From: Paenibacillus apiarius | GTDB lineage: Bacteria > Bacillota > Bacilli > Paenibacillales > Paenibacillaceae | Reading direction: 5' to 3' | Assembly (NCBI RefSeq): GCF_017052585.1 | Contig: NZ_JAFFHZ010000001.1 | Location: forward strand, 3,525,001 to 3,589,000 | DNA: 64,000 bases | Part shown: in pieces, positions 51,363-59,920 of the stretch | How the letters are laid out: the number at the start of each line of letters is the position of its first letter | Numbering within the stretch: the stretch's first letter is position 1 | Translations under genes and position numbers: made by a program | The notes under the pieces: model-generated | Seen by the model: the letters and a program-made list of their open reading frames with translations, nothing else | What the model was told of the DNA's origin: nothing | Database searches by the model: none

Positions 51363-52646
51363 ATGAATCGCAAAGTGAACATGCTCATGCTGCTGTTCAG
51401 CTTAATCGGGGGCGCGGTCGGCTTTGCCTGCGGTGAATGGCTGCTGCACAGCCTGCTCGGGGAGTGGCCGAATATCGTCGTCGTCGGCCTTTACTTTGGC
51501 ATCATCGCGTTTTTTATCGGATTATTCTGCTTAATCGCCGAGCTGATATCTCCCCGCTTGAACGGTTCGTCCTGGCGGCAGCGGTACGCAGGCGCTTCTT
51601 GGAAGCTGCTCGTTCCGGCAACCTTGGTCATGCTGTTCGTGGCGGGACTGGCGCTGGAATTCGTGTATCAACTGGACGTCGGCGGATCTAAGCCGATCAA
51701 AGACATTGCGCTCGTCATTGATCATTCCGGAAGCATGCAGCAGAACGATCCGCACAATCAAAGATATGAAGCCGCAAAGCGCATGATTGCCGAGATGGAC
51801 AGTGACAAGCGCGTTGCGGTTATCGCTTTTGACGATAGAGCCGAGCTGCTGCAGCCGTTCACGCAAGTGAAAGGCCAAGCGGAGAAAGACGCGATATACG
51901 CCAAGATGGATGCAATCGATTCATTGGGAGGCGGGACGGATATCGGACTGGCTCTCTCCGAAGCGATGAAGCAGATTCAGGACAACGAGGACGCGGGACG
52001 AGGCACGATGGTTGTGCTGCTGTCGGACGGCGTCAGCGACTTGAATACAAGCCAAGCGCTGGCGGAGTACCGGCAGCGGAGCATTGCGGTGAACACGATT
52101 GGACTCAATCTTGTCAACGGAGACGGAGCGATCCTGCTGAAGGAGATTGCAAGCCTTACCGGCGGGCAGTACTATGATGTTGCAAAAGCAGACGAATTGT
52201 CGTTCGTCTTCAATACGATTTACAGCACCATCGGAGACCGTACATTGGTTACGGAACGCACAGGAACGGTGCAGGACAGCGGTTACTACATGGCGCTGCG
52301 CCTCGTGGCGCTCACCCTTATCGGGGCGGCTCTCGGCCTGGCGCTCGGCTTGGTGTTCGACAACCGCTACTTGGCGCGAAGCTTCGCCATCGGCGGAGCG
52401 GTGGCCGGTCTCATAGCCGGCGCGCTGCTGGAGGCGGGGTTGACCGGGCGTCCGTTCACGGACGGTCTGTGCCGCCTGCTCGCCGATCTGGTGCTCGCGG
52501 GCGTTACCTCGTTGTTCACCTTGATCGTGCCGGTCAAGGAGAGTTATGTGCCGCGTGAAGAGCGTCACCGGCGGATCTCGGCTGGACGTGCCGCGGACGG
52601 AGTGGCGGAACGGAAGCAGGACAGCCGCAGCAGCAGAGGATTCTAG
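51363..52646 (+). CDS. VWA-domain membrane protein 2
   Basis: A 427-residue membrane protein. Three N-terminal TM helices (about 8-30, 37-60, 82-102) are followed by a VWA domain with MIDAS D120-x-S122-x-S124 (VIDHSGSM) and the downstream LGGGTDIGLAL and VVLLSDGVSD motifs. Several C-terminal TM helices follow (RLVALTLIGAALGLALGLVF; GGAVAGLIAGALLEAG; ADLVLAGVTSLFTLIV). With an inside N-terminus the VWA domain would lie outside. AAAGGAGG precedes ATG 51363. Confidence 0.8.
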   Translation: MNRKVNMLMLLFSLIGGAVGFACGEWLLHSLLGEWPNIVVVGLYFGIIAFFIGLFCLIAELISPRLNGSSWRQRYAGASWKLLVPATLVMLFVAGLALEFVYQLDVGGSKPIKDIALVIDHSGSMQQNDPHNQRYEAAKRMIAEMDSDKRVAVIAFDDRAELLQPFTQVKGQAEKDAIYAKMDAIDSLGGGTDIGLALSEAMKQIQDNEDAGRGTMVVLLSDGVSDLNTSQALAEYRQRSIAVNTIGLNLVNGDGAILLKEIASLTGGQYYDVAKADELSFVFNTIYSTIGDRTLVTERTGTVQDSGYYMALRLVALTLIGAALGLALGLVFDNRYLARSFAIGGAVAGLIAGALLEAGLTGRPFTDGLCRLLADLVLAGVTSLFTLIVPVKESYVPREERHRRISAGRAADGVAERKQDSRSSRGF

Positions 52647-52667
52647 TCTCGGGGAGGCCGATTACAG

Positions 52668-53303
52668 ATGCAGTATATCGAAGCGGATTCAACGGCTCCA
52701 GTCATCCGCGGATTAACTCACGGCGTTGATGAAGACCGCTGCACGCTGCGGTGGCTGTGGCCGGACGGCGTTCAGGCCGTCTACATTCACAAGGCCGGCG
52801 CGGATGAAGGGCTGGACGGACAGCCGCCGGCCGCCGGCTTGAAGCTGTATACCAAAGATGAATATAAAGCCAACAACGGCTATTACGATCGGATTGAAGG
52901 AATAGGGCGGCTCGTATATACGGTATACGCCTGTATCATGACGGGCGGCGAGACGCGGCTCATCTTGCAGCCGGATGGCGCGAACCGCATCGTGCTGAGC
53001 ACGGGCAAGGCCAAAATTTATGTTTCGATCCGTCAAAAAAGCGGGTTGTTCAAAAAGTACAAGACGGTTCAAATCCAAGTGAGGGCAGAGGTTCCGGTTG
53101 ACCAGGACGTGCTGTGCTACGTGAAAAAACAAGGCGGATACCCCGCCAACAAGGAGGATGGGACGGTATATCCATTCGTCGAGCCATTTGCCCCGGGGCG
53201 GAATGTGCTGCCTGTCATTGAGATCGGCAAGGACGACTACATCCGCTTATTTTTCACCGACGGCCGCCTATACGGTCAATTGTATGAGTTGATACCGGAA
53301 TAA
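52668..53303 (+). CDS. Fn3-like beta-sandwich protein of the operon
   Basis: A 211-residue soluble protein of mostly beta character. The N-terminal part DEDRCTLRWLWPDGVQAVYIHKAG has the W-hydrophobic pattern of Fn3/Ig-like strands, and a second similar stretch follows (IVLSTGKAKIYVSIRQKSG, VQIQVRAEVPVDQDVLCY). No signal peptide. No enzyme motif. It is placed between the second VWA and the GTPase genes, with about 20-base spacers. Proteins of this kind are known accessory modules in GTPase/VWA systems, but no function can be assigned. Confidence 0.6.
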   Translation: MQYIEADSTAPVIRGLTHGVDEDRCTLRWLWPDGVQAVYIHKAGADEGLDGQPPAAGLKLYTKDEYKANNGYYDRIEGIGRLVYTVYACIMTGGETRLILQPDGANRIVLSTGKAKIYVSIRQKSGLFKKYKTVQIQVRAEVPVDQDVLCYVKKQGGYPANKEDGTVYPFVEPFAPGRNVLPVIEIGKDDYIRLFFTDGRLYGQLYELIPE

Positions 53304-53316
53304 GGAGGACAAGAAC

Positions 53317-54579
53317 ATGGGGATTTTTGATATTTTTAAGAAAAAGCCGCAGGCGGCGCCCAAACCGCTGTTCTACGATATCGTATGTCCGTACTGCTTC
53401 AGCAAGTTCTCGCCGGAGGACGTCGTATTCCGTGCGGCCCATCATCGGGAAGATGACGAGAACTACGCGCTGCAGGAAGACGAGAAGCTGAATAAATACC
53501 GGGAACGATTCGGTCTGGACACGGTATATGACATGGAGGCGGTCATCGATCCGCGCGAGATCCCGGAGGAGCATCATATTCATTCGGATCATGTGCTGAT
53601 CGGTCTGAACGACCGCTACGGTGTCGTAACGCGGAGAAGACTGTGCCCGCATTGCCACAATGAGCTGCCGGTGACGGCAGGCAAAGTGCCGAGCAACATC
53701 ATTTCGATTATCGGCGCATCCCAGGTAGGCAAATCCGTGTACATGACTTCTTTGATTCATACGCTGCAGCATATGACGGCCGATCATTTCGATGCCGCCT
53801 GCATGCCGCTGAACGCGGAGATTAGCCGCAAGTTCCGCACGATGTACGAGGAGCCGCTGTTCGAACGCGGGGATCTGCTCGCTTCGACGCAGAAGGAGAA
53901 GATGCAGGAGCCGTTTATTTTCCAATTCGTGTTCAAGGATGAAGCGAAGCCTCCGCTGACGCTGGTGTTTTTCGACGTCGCGGGCGAAGGTATGGTTGAT
54001 CAGGACTACTTGGGCCTGCACGGCCAGCATATTAAAAATTCCGCCGGCATTCTATTCATGGTGGATCCGCTCCAGATCCGTTCGATTCGCGAGAAGATCC
54101 GGATTAAATACGGGGACACGTCGGGCGAATGGGTGCCGCAATATGACGAGCCCCGCGACGTGGTGCTGACGATGTTTGGTGACTTCATCGCCTATGAGGA
54201 CAAGAACAAGACAGACATTCCTACCGCGGTCGTGCTGACGAAGAGCGATATGCTGCATTCGTTGAAAGACGAGGACGGCGAATACATTAAATCAAACAGC
54301 AATATTTTTAACAACATGGTTCACCGCAAGCATTTGGATTTGACCGAATTCGAGAATATCGACGGGGAAATCCGGCGTTTTATCGAGAAGGTAGACCGTC
54401 CGTTCAAAGGAACGATGGATGTATATTTCTCCGATACCGCCTACTTCGCCGTGTCCGCGCTCGGCAGCAATCCGGTCAATCAGAAGCTGCAGGGCGTCGT
54501 CAGCCCGATTCGTGTAGACGAGCCGTTCATTTGGCTCTTGTATAAATTGAATTACATCGAGGGGAGAGAACAGCTGTGA
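53317..54579 (+). CDS. Zinc-ribbon P-loop GTPase (TRAFAC-like)
   Basis: A 420-residue GTPase. An N-terminal zinc-ribbon pairs CPYC (24-27) with CPHC (110-113). The Walker A is GASQVGKS (133-140), the Walker B/G3 is FFDVAGEG (about 219-225), G4 is VVLTKSD (about 300), and G5 is probably VSALGS. These define a TRAFAC-type GTPase of the kind that co-occurs with GAP1 proteins. No TM helix. The next gene starts in its stop codon (GTGA overlap). It is probably the nucleotide switch of the system. Confidence 0.8.
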   Translation: MGIFDIFKKKPQAAPKPLFYDIVCPYCFSKFSPEDVVFRAAHHREDDENYALQEDEKLNKYRERFGLDTVYDMEAVIDPREIPEEHHIHSDHVLIGLNDRYGVVTRRRLCPHCHNELPVTAGKVPSNIISIIGASQVGKSVYMTSLIHTLQHMTADHFDAACMPLNAEISRKFRTMYEEPLFERGDLLASTQKEKMQEPFIFQFVFKDEAKPPLTLVFFDVAGEGMVDQDYLGLHGQHIKNSAGILFMVDPLQIRSIREKIRIKYGDTSGEWVPQYDEPRDVVLTMFGDFIAYEDKNKTDIPTAVVLTKSDMLHSLKDEDGEYIKSNSNIFNNMVHRKHLDLTEFENIDGEIRRFIEKVDRPFKGTMDVYFSDTAYFAVSALGSNPVNQKLQGVVSPIRVDEPFIWLLYKLNYIEGREQL

Positions 54580-57491
54580 CGCCTAAGACTCCCACACCGA
54601 TCCAGCAGCAGATGTATACGCGAGAGCGGCACGGGATATTCCGCTCGACGGAAGGCTATGACACAATTGCCAAATCTGACGGGCTAGACCCTAACTTTGT
54701 TAAAAAAGTGCTGCATCCGTTCTGTGTCTATGATGCCCCCGCGGAGCTAACCGCTCGCGGCGAGAAGGACGAAGCCGTTTATCCAAAGGCGGTGCATCTG
54801 TTCCATACGGACACGGGGCAGATGGTGCTCGGCTGCAGCGCCTACCTAGCTGCTGATTTTACAGGGCTGCGCAGCGCCTTCTTCTCCCATAACTATGTCA
54901 TTCCTGCGGAGCGCGCGGCAGAAGCGGCCAAAGACTATGCCTCTCTGCTGAATGCATCGTTTGCCGAAAGCTACGATATCGAGACAGGCATGTCGCTTCC
55001 GGAATTGGATCGCTTGCCCGCCTCAGCAGAGCCGTCTCCTCCGGATTCGCCCGCCGAGCTGCTCGCCAGCCTCGGCATCGATGAGAAGCTGTTCAAGCAG
55101 CTGCTGTTCGCGATTATGTCTTCGGTTGCAACGAAGCGGAAGGTGTACGTTGCGCTGGATGTCCCCGTGGAATCCATATCGGAGAACGCAAGGCAACTGC
55201 TTGGCGTACTTTATGCCAGCCTGCCTTATGCGTTCCGCAGCGTGCTTGGATTCATCACCTATGCGATGGAGCCGCAGAGCAAGAAGGGCATTCATCTTAC
55301 CTTTGTCGAGCAAGGAAGCTTGCGTCCGAACGACCGCAATGTCGACAAAGATTATACGTTCGATCTCGCTTCGCAGCGCGTCACGAATGTGGACATCGAC
55401 TTTGCGAAGCAGCCTTTTTTGAACTTTGCCTGGGCCAATGTGGGGCGTCCGGAGCGCGCGGACAGCTTCTATCAATTTGCCGAGCGAATGTTGGCGGATA
55501 TGGATCCGAAGCGGCATACCGCGATCGCTAGCTATCATGAGCTTGCCGTGTTTTTTCAGATCGAAGAAGGCAACGAGGCGTTGTATGATGCGAATCGAAG
55601 CATGGTGCTGCGGTCGATGCTCGAATATTTGTCTCCCGAGGGGGCGCTTGCGGCCAAGGAGCGTCTGAACGAACTGTTTCTAGGCCGATTCAACCGCGAA
55701 TTCGGGCTGGCGAAGCAGCGGCAGGTGGCGGATCTGTCCATTGTGAAGTGCTTCAAGGAGTACAATGAGCTGGACGGCGCCGATATGGGCAATAATTTGA
55801 TTGGCTACTTGATCTGCGCCATTTATAATGCCGTGATGGAGAAGGGCAAGGAACGGGGCGAAGCGTTCTATGGCCTGATTGAGAGCGAGCCGGAATTGAG
55901 CCGGGCGTTCTTTGATACGGTATTGCGGGGCGGAAAAGCCAAAGAGCTGTTCGAGCCCTACATTCAACACAAATTCCATGCCGCGCAGAAGGCGATTGAC
56001 GTCGTGCAGCTGGCGCATCATTGGTCAAGCACGCACCCGCTCGTGCTGCGGGATGATTCTTTCGTGGAGCTGGCTGCGACACAACTGGTGGAGAAGCTGC
56101 GCCGGGAAGCAGAGCCAGTCGCGGCGGTGAACGAGGTGCTGGAACGGATTGCGCGGCTGCCGATCGATGACAGCCGTTCTTCGGGGGCGAGCCATGCGGT
56201 GTTTATGGAGCGCCTGTCTTATGCGGCGAACGTGTTCCTGCTGACCGATTTGAACTTGGAGCAGGTGCGGAAGGAGCCGTTTCTGCAAATTCAATTTTTG
56301 CAGCATCCGCATGAGGTGAAGCAGTGGGTAGCGCGCTTCAATCAGCAGGTGCAGAACCAGGCGGCGGTAATGCTGTCTGCTTATCGCTGGTTCAGCGAAC
56401 GGGACCCGGACCCGGCGGTGTTCGACGATCTGTCGCTGACGGAAATGGATCGTGTCCAACAGTTAGGCCGCAGATGGCTGCAGAAGGAGATTGAGCCATC
56501 CCAATTCGGCAGGCTGGTGCTTGCCTTCTATCGCGAAGCGGATAAGGGGTTGGTCGAATACGGGGCGCTGCTTCATTATTTGAGCCAGCATGCTCCGGAT
56601 AAGGAGACGGTGTACCAGTTCATGAACTGGTCTGAGAAGCATCCGCTCTTTGCCGGTTCGAGAAAGCTTATTCCAGCCTATGCAACGGCGATTGTGGCGT
56701 ACTTCAAAAAATATGATCGCGATGCGTTCAAGAAGCGGACGAATCGCCACTATTTCGCCCAGGCAGGCGCTGCGCTTCAAGCTGTATATGACAAGGCGCG
56801 GCTGGAGCTGTCCTCTCCGTTCATGAAGCTGATAAGACGGAACCGAAAGGCAAGTTTATTTTCGCTAGCGGCTGTCGTCGTTATTGGCGGGACGCTAATC
56901 GGTCTGCTTGCCGCAGGGGGATTTGAGAAGGACAAGCCGGTGTTGGCGGACAAGCCTGCAGATGATGCCAAGACGCAAGGGGATGCGCAGACAACTGCGG
57001 ACAAGCAGCCGGCGGTATTCGCGCGCGACACGGAGGAAGACGTTGACGGCGTGAAAAAGACGGCGACGGAGCTGGTGTTCGACTTCGGTACGGCAGCTGA
57101 GTGTACGGCATTTCAGGCCAAGACGATTATCGTGAAGCTGGATGACGGCACGGAACGGGCGTTCACGGATAAGCGGCTGCAGCATGCTTGCGCGTCCGCT
57201 GCAGGGGCTGCAGAGACGCCGCCAGCCGATGCTGCCGGCGGTGCAATGGGAAGCGCGGCAGATGCCTCATCCCCGGCCTCGCAGGATAGCGGCGATACCG
57301 AAGCAGCCAACGGCGCTGACAATGCAGCTGGCAGCAATTCCGCACCGGAGATGGATGCGGCTCAGCCGGCTGCTCAACCATCGGGCGATCCGTTATATCA
57401 AGTCGTCGTTCCATTGGGGGAGCAGCTTACGCTCGCGAACATCAATCAGGTCATCGTGGATGACAAATTGATTCCATACATTGTGAAATAG
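54576..57491 (+). CDS. GAP1-N2-type GTPase-associated protein
   Basis: A 971-residue protein. The N-terminus has the GAP1-N2 pattern (QQMYTRERHGIFRSTEGYDTIAKSDGLDP and AYLAADFTGLRSAFFSHNYVIP), and the middle has GAP1-M/C-like helical repeats. A TM helix at about 760-782 (LFSLAAVVVIGGTLIGLLAAGG) is followed by a Pro/Ala/Asp-rich linker and a C-terminal segment (YQVVVPLGEQLTLANINQVIVDDKLIPYI). The start is GTG 54576, overlapping the GTPase gene by four bases. GAP1 proteins are defined by their link with conflict-type GTPases in comparative-genomic work. The anchored architecture means that the complex is on the membrane. Confidence 0.78.
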   Translation: MTPKTPTPIQQQMYTRERHGIFRSTEGYDTIAKSDGLDPNFVKKVLHPFCVYDAPAELTARGEKDEAVYPKAVHLFHTDTGQMVLGCSAYLAADFTGLRSAFFSHNYVIPAERAAEAAKDYASLLNASFAESYDIETGMSLPELDRLPASAEPSPPDSPAELLASLGIDEKLFKQLLFAIMSSVATKRKVYVALDVPVESISENARQLLGVLYASLPYAFRSVLGFITYAMEPQSKKGIHLTFVEQGSLRPNDRNVDKDYTFDLASQRVTNVDIDFAKQPFLNFAWANVGRPERADSFYQFAERMLADMDPKRHTAIASYHELAVFFQIEEGNEALYDANRSMVLRSMLEYLSPEGALAAKERLNELFLGRFNREFGLAKQRQVADLSIVKCFKEYNELDGADMGNNLIGYLICAIYNAVMEKGKERGEAFYGLIESEPELSRAFFDTVLRGGKAKELFEPYIQHKFHAAQKAIDVVQLAHHWSSTHPLVLRDDSFVELAATQLVEKLRREAEPVAAVNEVLERIARLPIDDSRSSGASHAVFMERLSYAANVFLLTDLNLEQVRKEPFLQIQFLQHPHEVKQWVARFNQQVQNQAAVMLSAYRWFSERDPDPAVFDDLSLTEMDRVQQLGRRWLQKEIEPSQFGRLVLAFYREADKGLVEYGALLHYLSQHAPDKETVYQFMNWSEKHPLFAGSRKLIPAYATAIVAYFKKYDRDAFKKRTNRHYFAQAGAALQAVYDKARLELSSPFMKLIRRNRKASLFSLAAVVVIGGTLIGLLAAGGFEKDKPVLADKPADDAKTQGDAQTTADKQPAVFARDTEEDVDGVKKTATELVFDFGTAAECTAFQAKTIIVKLDDGTERAFTDKRLQHACASAAGAAETPPADAAGGAMGSAADASSPASQDSGDTEAANGADNAAGSNSAPEMDAAQPAAQPSGDPLYQVVVPLGEQLTLANINQVIVDDKLIPYIVK

Positions 57492-57515
57492 GGGGCGCTT
57501 GTGCCCCTATTTTTC
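57488..57515 (+). terminator. Terminator of the VWA/tubulin/GTPase operon
   Basis: TAGGGGGC / GCCCCTA with a short loop, followed by TTTTT. It marks the end of the seven-gene operon. Confidence 0.8.
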
Positions 57516-57659
57516 TGTTTTCTATTCCATATAGATATAAGGTTTTACCGAAATAGTGCCTTCTCGACCATATAATTTCATCGGGATTTATAATATAATA
57601 TGTCGATATGTTTGTGTGAAGGTAGATATAGTAATGTTTGCAAAGGGGTTTAAAAAGCA

Positions 57660-58583
57660 TTGAACGTGAATTTAGAACCTACCAATCGATCGTTGATTAC
57701 TTCCTCGGCGAAGAGCAGCAATGTGCTGACGCTGCTGTTCACACAGTTGAGGCCGAAGCAGTGGACCAAAAATTTGCTTGTGTTCGCGGCCCTTCTATTT
57801 TCTTTGAAAGCGGTCGATCTATCGGCGTTCATCCGATCGCTAGCCGTTTTTTTTCTGTTCAGTTTTGTGTCGGGGTGCGTCTATATCATTAATGACTACG
57901 CAGACAGGGAAGCCGATCGTATACATCCGATCAAAAAAAATCGGCCTATGGCTTCCGGAGCTTTGAATCCGGTATTGGCATTATGGTTTGGCGGGGTGCT
58001 GCTGGCGGCTTCGCTGGTTGCATCGTATTTTATCAACCCGCTTCTGACAGTCCTGCTGGTTGTATACTTTGCCTTGAATGTATCCTATTCTTTCAAGTTG
58101 AAACATATGGTCATTCTGGACATCATGGTCATCGCTTCTGGCTTTGTCCTGCGCGCTATTGCGGGCGGGCTGGCCATTCACGTCCATTTAACGCCGTGGT
58201 TTTTGTTGTGTACGATGCTGCTGTCGCTATTTCTCGCTATCGGAAAACGGCGGCATGAGTTGTTTTTGCTTGAGGATCAAAAAGGCACTCACCGGAAAGT
58301 GCTCGAAAAATATTCCTTTGCGCTGCTGGATCAGCTGACTGGCATTGTCGCTACGGCGACGATTATAAGCTACTCGCTTTTTACTTTTACAGCCGGACGA
58401 ACGATCTATCTCATGTGGACAATACCGCTCGTCATCTATGGCATTTTCAGATATTTGTACCTCGTTCATATGGAGAATAAAGGCGGGGCGCCAGACCGGA
58501 TGCTGCTGGAGGACAAACACATCCTAGCAACCGTTGTTTTATACGTGATCAGCGTTTTGGCTATCTTGCTCCTGTTTGAGTAA
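57660..58583 (+). CDS. UbiA-family prenyltransferase, decaprenyl-phosphate phosphoribosyltransferase-like
   Basis: A 307-residue membrane enzyme with about nine TM helices. The aspartate-rich motif NDYADREADRIHPIKKNRPMASG is of the subgroup that includes mycobacterial UbiA (Rv3806c), which moves phosphoribose from PRPP to polyprenyl phosphate. The motif favours that reaction over quinone prenylation. The start is TTG 57660; AAAGGGG lies 11 bases upstream. It is the first gene of a probable glycan operon, and a HAD phosphatase follows. Confidence 0.82.
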   Translation: MNVNLEPTNRSLITSSAKSSNVLTLLFTQLRPKQWTKNLLVFAALLFSLKAVDLSAFIRSLAVFFLFSFVSGCVYIINDYADREADRIHPIKKNRPMASGALNPVLALWFGGVLLAASLVASYFINPLLTVLLVVYFALNVSYSFKLKHMVILDIMVIASGFVLRAIAGGLAIHVHLTPWFLLCTMLLSLFLAIGKRRHELFLLEDQKGTHRKVLEKYSFALLDQLTGIVATATIISYSLFTFTAGRTIYLMWTIPLVIYGIFRYLYLVHMENKGGAPDRMLLEDKHILATVVLYVISVLAILLLFE

Positions 58584-58610
58584 GGAGCAGTAAGGGGTTG
58601 ATACATACAT

Positions 58611-59249
58611 ATGCCGACAAAAATAGCTTTTTTTGATATAGATAAAACGATTACCCGGCATGATTCCATGCTTTTGTTCGTCAAGTACGGCATTGCGAAG
58701 AAACCGAGGGCTGCAATCCATTTGTTCTCGATTGCTTGGAATCTATTGCTTTACAAGCTGAGAAGGATACCTGCCGATAAAGCAAAGCAGGCGTTTTTTC
58801 ATGCGATTGCTTACATGGACGAGGCTGATTTAGAAGCTTTTTATGATGATGTTCTTGTGAAAGATATGTACCAGGACGCCGTGGCCGAATTGAAGAGCAA
58901 GAAAGCGCAAGGCTTCCGTGTTTTACTCGTCACGGCTTCACCCCATGCCTATATGAAATACTTCACTAAGCTGGGCTGTGTGGACGAAGTCATCGCAACC
59001 CGGCTTGAAATGCGGGGCGGACGCTACACCCGAAACATTCAGGGAGTGAACTGCAAAGGGGAAGAAAAGGCGGTGCGGATTCAAGAATATTTGAATCTGC
59101 ACCAACTTGCCATTGATTATGAGGCGTCATGCGCTTATTCAGACTGCATGAGCGATCTGCCCATGTTCAAGCTAGTCAAAAATGGCTACTTAATCCACAG
59201 CAATCAAGGTCAAAGTGAAGGGCTGGAGGAAATAAGATGGAACTCATGA
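58611..59249 (+). CDS. HAD-IB family phosphatase
   Basis: A 212-residue phosphatase of the SerB/HAD-IB type. Motif I is FFDIDKTIT (nucleophile Asp), motif II is LLVTASP and motif IV is YSDCMSDLPMF. Between UbiA and a flippase pair it could remove the 5-phosphate of polyprenyl-phosphoryl-phosphoribose, a step done by another enzyme family in mycobacteria (inference). The end overlaps the next gene by 13 bases. Confidence 0.82.
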   Translation: MPTKIAFFDIDKTITRHDSMLLFVKYGIAKKPRAAIHLFSIAWNLLLYKLRRIPADKAKQAFFHAIAYMDEADLEAFYDDVLVKDMYQDAVAELKSKKAQGFRVLLVTASPHAYMKYFTKLGCVDEVIATRLEMRGGRYTRNIQGVNCKGEEKAVRIQEYLNLHQLAIDYEASCAYSDCMSDLPMFKLVKNGYLIHSNQGQSEGLEEIRWNS

Positions 59250-59566
59250 CTGCCCGGCACACGGGGAAGGTGCTGATGATCATTTCGGCTTTTTGCACAG
59301 CGACGGGACAGCTGTTCTGGAAATGGGGAGTGCACCAGCTGATTTATCTCGGAGTAGGATTTGTGTTCTACGGCGTCGGCGCACTGCTCATGATTAAGTC
59401 CCTCTCTCTGGAGAAGCTGTCCGTCGCTTACCCGCTCATGTCCAGCAGTTATATTTTTGCGCTCATCTATGGGGGGCTGCTCTTGAACGAAACCGTCAAT
59501 CTGCAAAAGGGGATCGCCGTTCTGCTATTGATGATCGGAGTGGTGTTGATAAGCTATGAGAAGTGA
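59237..59566 (+). CDS. SMR/EamA-like membrane protein, subunit 1
   Basis: A 109-residue four-TM protein of the DMT/SMR type (QLFWKWGVHQLIYLGVGFVFYGVG; SYIFALIYGGLLLNETVNLQKGIAVLLLMIG). With its neighbour it resembles the ArnE/ArnF pair, which flips undecaprenyl-phosphate sugars. The overlap with the HAD gene and with subunit 2 supports one operon. Confidence 0.75.
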   Translation: MELMTARHTGKVLMIISAFCTATGQLFWKWGVHQLIYLGVGFVFYGVGALLMIKSLSLEKLSVAYPLMSSSYIFALIYGGLLLNETVNLQKGIAVLLLMIGVVLISYEK

Positions 59567-59873
59567 ATGGTTATGGGGTCTGCTTATATTGATGACGTTG
59601 TTCGGCTCGTTCGGAAGCGCGTGCTTCAAAATGTTTTCCCTGCGCAAAAAAAAGTGGATTCTGCTCGCCGGATTTCTGCTCTATGGGATTGGAGCACTGC
59701 TCAATATATATCTGCTGCGTTTTCTTCCATACACGGTTGTTCTTCCGGCTAACGCGTTAACCTATATTTGGACGATGTATTTGGCGAAAGTTTTATTCAA
59801 AGAAACGATCGGATTTTATAAGATGGCCGGCATTGCTTTTATTTTTGCCGGATTGCTGCTGCTCGTGTTGTAA
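59556..59873 (+). CDS. SMR/EamA-like membrane protein, subunit 2
   Basis: A 105-residue four-TM protein (WLWGLLILMTLFGSFGSACFKMF; ILLAGFLLYGIGALLNIYLLRFLPYTVVLPANALTYIWTMYLAKVLFKETI). It starts 11 bases before the end of subunit 1. The two are diverged in sequence, as expected of a heterodimer of ArnE/ArnF type. Confidence 0.75.
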   Translation: MRSEWLWGLLILMTLFGSFGSACFKMFSLRKKKWILLAGFLLYGIGALLNIYLLRFLPYTVVLPANALTYIWTMYLAKVLFKETIGFYKMAGIAFIFAGLLLLVL

Positions 59874-59920
59874 TCGGGATATCGGGATAGGACCAACTGA
59901 TTTAAATGGAGGAAGAGATA

